NCBI GenBank assembly: GCA_947176475.1
Contig: CAMWQX010000082.1
Location: 1-5,865 of the forward strand
From: an uncultured Bacillota bacterium
GTDB lineage: Bacteria > Bacillota_I > Bacilli_A > RF39 > UBA660
Length of the DNA stretch: 5,865 nt
Direction of reading: 5' to 3'
Position 1 is the stretch's first letter. Each line of letters begins with the position of its first letter. Position numbers and translations under genes: made by a program. Positions 5,811 to 5,865 of this stretch are shown here, piece after piece. The notes beneath the pieces were generated by a model. It was given only the letters and a program-made list of their open reading frames with translations, did no database searches and was not told the DNA's origin.

Positions 5811-5865
5811 CTGTCTCTTATACCCCTCTGACGCTGCCGCCGACTAGTCGAGTGTAGATCTCGGT
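5811..5865 (+). other. Illumina Nextera adapter read-through with i5 index (assembly contamination)
   Basis: Positions 5811-5829 match the Tn5 mosaic end CTGTCTCTTATACACATCT except for A-to-C changes at 5824 and 5826. Positions 5830-5843 match the read-1 adapter continuation GACGCTGCCGACGA except for A-to-C at 5840. The 8-mer CTAGTCGA (5844-5851) sits exactly in the i5 index slot and is the reverse complement of TCGACTAG, which I recall as Nextera index S513. GTGTAGATCTCGGT (5852-5865) is the P5 flow-cell sequence, exact over 14 bases. These bases are not part of the genome. Confidence 0.97.

Noticed and set aside
5811..5865. Higher-GC end sequence as a transposon terminal repeat or attachment site
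   Set aside because: The sequence is explained base by base by the Nextera adapter, index and P5 primer, with three A-to-C errors.

Overview
The window is a low-GC stretch of bacterial chromosome ending in artificial sequence. All five genes lie on the + strand, use the standard bacterial code (Trp is TGG, no in-frame TGA) and have sigma-A-like promoters and AAAGGAG/AGGAGG ribosome binding sites. This fits an uncultured Bacillota/Bacilli lineage with a compact AT-rich genome, for example RF39-like or Erysipelotrichia-like gut bacteria. The lineage is inferred from composition, signals and protein flavour, not from a search. The Nextera adapter at the end says it comes from an Illumina assembly.

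Layout: (1) 3-365, the C-terminal half of a pyruvate formate-lyase activating enzyme; (2) 458-1618, a single-pass membrane-anchored protein with a domain like the N-terminal domain of aryl-sulfate sulfotransferases but without room for the catalytic propeller; (3) 1700-2521, an unrecognised, mostly helical protein with a small His cluster; (4) 2610-4343, a complete arginyl-tRNA synthetase; (5) 4418-5692, a ClpX-like AAA+ ATPase with an unfamiliar N-terminal domain, which stops where the C-terminal small domain should begin; (6) 5693-5810, about 118 bp of much higher GC (about 48% by hand count) that can fold into several hairpins and a plausible pseudoknot, with no gene seen; (7) 5811-5865, Nextera read-through adapter with an i5 index, not biology.

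The genes do not form an operon. Each of the four internal genes has its own promoter and a short leader of about 19-23 nt. Each of the first four genes ends in TAA, and that stop codon is itself part of an intrinsic terminator stem. This points to transcription that is not protected by a trailing ribosome. The fifth gene breaks the pattern: it ends in TAG, has no terminator, loses ClpX homology in mid-domain and runs into foreign-looking DNA. The best reading is that its natural 3' end has been lost, through insertion of a mobile element carrying a structured RNA or through a chimeric assembly end. No functional link between the five genes is evident beyond general housekeeping: anaerobic metabolism, translation and protein quality control.
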